A stretch of DNA of 6,689 nt. Origin: Pseudolabrys sp. GTDB taxonomy: Bacteria > Pseudomonadota > Alphaproteobacteria > Rhizobiales > Xanthobacteraceae. Position numbers and translations under genes: made by a program. Shown in pieces: positions 5,942 through 6,689 of this stretch (position 1 is the stretch's first letter; every line of letters begins with the position of its first letter). The notes beneath the pieces were generated by a model. The model ran no database searches, had not been told where the DNA came from, and saw nothing but the letters and a program-made list of their open reading frames with translations. The stretch is from NCBI GenBank assembly GCA_026125925.1, contig JAHCKF010000199.1, positions 1 through 6,689 on the forward strand, written 5' to 3'.

Positions 5942-6036
5942 GCAACTCAGGCTGTGGCTTTTTCGCCCTATCAAGCCGAACCGAACGCGGCTAGACTGCG
6001 TTCTGGTTGAGGGAATCGGTTGAGGACTTGACGAAA

Positions 6037-6390
6037 ATGCGCCTGAAATTCGTTGCAACGAGCTTCGCCGCGCTCTGCGCGCTGGCCGTTCTGGCCGTAC
6101 CGGCCGATGCCCAGACGACCCGCAAGCGGGTCTATGCCAACCGCGATCAGACCGTGGTCGTGACCCGCGGCGAGGACGGCAAGACCCGCACCCGCGTCAT
6201 CATCCAGAAGCGCTCCTTCCTCGATCCGGGGCCCGAAGTGCTGCCGGGCAGCCGTCATGACCTCGACTACGCGCAGCAGCCGAACCATCGCGCCGACGGC
6301 ATCCTCAATAACACCGTCGCCGGCGGCAACCAGACTGCCCTGCCGGGCCCTTGGGACCTGGGCCCGCGCGGACCCTGGCTGAAGTACTAG
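6037..6390 (+). CDS. Small secreted protein of unknown function
   Basis: This 117-residue protein belongs to no family I can name. The N-terminus is a good Sec signal: MRLK, a hydrophobic core of about residues 5-20, and a VPADA/Q cleavage near residue 25. The mature part is basic at first (TTRKRVYANRDQTVVV, then a run of Arg/Lys with a KTRTRVIIQKR segment) and ends in a Gly/Pro-rich tail, GPWDLGPRGPWLKY. It has no cysteine after the signal, no heme site and no membrane segment. The ATG at 6037 is preferred over the in-frame TTG at 6007: it has GAGGA at 6022-6026 and begins the signal peptide directly. A possible -10, TAGACT at 5992-5997, lacks a convincing -35. The gene stands between two intrinsic terminators, so it is a single-gene transcript independent of the sor operon. 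It is likely periplasmic or cell-envelope associated. Confidence 0.8.
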   Translation: MRLKFVATSFAALCALAVLAVPADAQTTRKRVYANRDQTVVVTRGEDGKTRTRVIIQKRSFLDPGPEVLPGSRHDLDYAQQPNHRADGILNNTVAGGNQTALPGPWDLGPRGPWLKY

Positions 6391-6414
6391 GAGCGCGAGC
6401 TTCGCAGAATTACG

Positions 6415-6441
6415 AAACGCGGCCCACCGGGCCGCGTTTTT
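6415..6441 (+). terminator. Rho-independent terminator after the small secreted protein gene
   Basis: AAACGCGGCCC (6415-6425) and GGGCCGCGTTT (6429-6439) pair perfectly around a 3-base loop, and the right arm runs into TTTTT (6437-6441). The hairpin starts 24 bases after the stop codon. The A run on its left means it could also act, less ideally, on minus-strand transcription from the gene at the right edge. Confidence 0.9.
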
Positions 6442-6471
6442 GTTTGAGTCGGAAGCGCTGAATTTAATGGC

Positions 6472-6587
6472 CGTCATGGCCGGGCATAGCCCGTTAAAGA
6501 CGGGCGTGAACGCCCTTTTGTCCCGGCCATCCACGCCTTCCTGCTTTGGCCAAGACGTGGATGCCCGGCACAAGGCCGGGCATGACG
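6472..6587. repeat. Compound palindromic intergenic repeat, Bradyrhizobiaceae type
   Basis: The outer arms CGTCATG (6472-6478) and CATGACG (6581-6587) are exact inverse complements and continue inward with GCCGGGC-like sequence. Inside are a small hairpin GGGCGT-GA-ACGCCC (6502-6515) followed by TTTTG, and a second stem, CATCCACGCCTT (6529-6540) with AAGACGTGGATG (6552-6563), pairing at 11 of 12 positions. CCGGGCAT occurs in both orientations. The layout matches short non-coding repeats I associate with many intergenic copies in Bradyrhizobium and Rhodopseudomonas genomes; that copy number is recalled, not seen here. There is no open reading frame of note and no target-site duplication that I can identify. 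Confidence 0.7.
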
Positions 6588-6604
6588 GAGGGGACATCAG
6601 CCTC

Positions 6605-6689
6605 TCAATTCCGTGCGGTGTCGAACTGCGCCCACACGCCGCTGTCGCCATCCCACGATCCGCGGCTCGCGCCCTTGGAATATTCGGTG
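6605..6689 (-). CDS. 3' end of an unidentified gene (cut by window edge)
   Basis: On the minus strand an open frame enters from the right edge and ends at TGA (6607-6605). It encodes the last 28 residues or so of a protein, including ASRGSWDGDSGVWAQF and ending DTARN. Nearly all codons end in G or C as in the neighbouring genes, and the stop falls just before the intergenic repeat, which supports a genuine C-terminus. I do not recognise the family from this fragment. Confidence 0.55.
   Translation of the reverse strand, partial: TEYSKGASRGSWDGDSGVWAQFDTARN

Noticed and set aside
6012..6036. GGAATC before the small secreted protein gene as a possible third ECF promoter.
   Set aside because: No CGTT-like -10 follows at 16-17 bases, and the required position overlaps the start codon.
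6472..6587. CRISPR array or tRNA-like structure at the palindromic region.
   Set aside because: There are no regularly spaced direct repeats and no cloverleaf; the pattern is nested inverted repeats in a single unit.
5971..6651. A 226-codon minus-strand open frame across the small secreted protein gene and the repeat.
   Set aside because: It covers two terminators and a non-coding repeat and has shadow composition; the plus-strand gene has a signal peptide and a ribosome site.
6676..6689. GGAATATTCGG near the right edge resembles the -35 block of the two ECF promoters.
   Set aside because: It lies within the coding end of a minus-strand gene, and the place where a -10 would fall is outside the window, so it cannot be supported.

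Overview
The window looks like a GC-rich alphaproteobacterial chromosome segment, most likely from the Bradyrhizobium/Rhodopseudomonas group of the Rhizobiales. The clues are strong G/C third-position codon use, the gene set, and a compound palindromic repeat near the right end of a type I associate with those genomes. The genus assignment is inference. The centre of the window is a sulfite-oxidation locus: two molybdenum enzymes of the sulfite oxidase superfamily, two small c-type cytochromes, and an ECF sigma/anti-sigma pair.

Layout. At the left edge is the first 17 codons of asd (minus strand). It is followed by a membrane-anchored protein of unknown function (189-965, plus). A minus-strand module converges on it: a SoxC-like Tat-exported molybdenum enzyme (2777 to 1431) and then a 119-residue monoheme cytochrome c (1338 to 979). 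A strong minus-strand terminator-like hairpin lies between these two genes. Divergent from the module, on the plus strand, are an ECF sigma factor (2992-3495, GTG start), its transmembrane anti-sigma factor (3512-4228, TTG start), a SorA/SorT-type sulfite dehydrogenase (4346-5578) and a SorB-type cytochrome c (5590-5871), closed by a clear intrinsic terminator. A small secreted protein of unknown function follows (6037-6390) with its own terminator. Next come a compound inverted repeat (about 6472-6587) and the 3' end of a minus-strand gene cut by the right edge.

How the genes may work together. The main observation is a matched pair of ECF-type promoter sequences, one before the sigma gene (2880-2905) and one before the sulfite dehydrogenase gene (4245-4270). 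Both read GGAAT-N17-CGTT and share the longer -35 block GGAATAAT(T/C)CGGC. This predicts that the sigma factor activates its own operon and the sorAB-like operon. The gene order sigma, anti-sigma, sulfite dehydrogenase, cytochrome matches what I recall of the Sinorhizobium meliloti RpoE4/SorT/SorU region, where the sigma factor responds to sulfite. The divergent SoxC-like module carries no copy of the promoter motif, so it is probably controlled separately and gives the cell a second sulfite (or sulfane) dehydrogenase that feeds electrons to a periplasmic cytochrome.

Nothing here is an entirely unknown system. The less ordinary parts are the paired promoters, the SoxC-type enzyme joined to a SorB-like cytochrome rather than SoxD, the terminator inside that pair, and a perfect palindrome in the sor leader.
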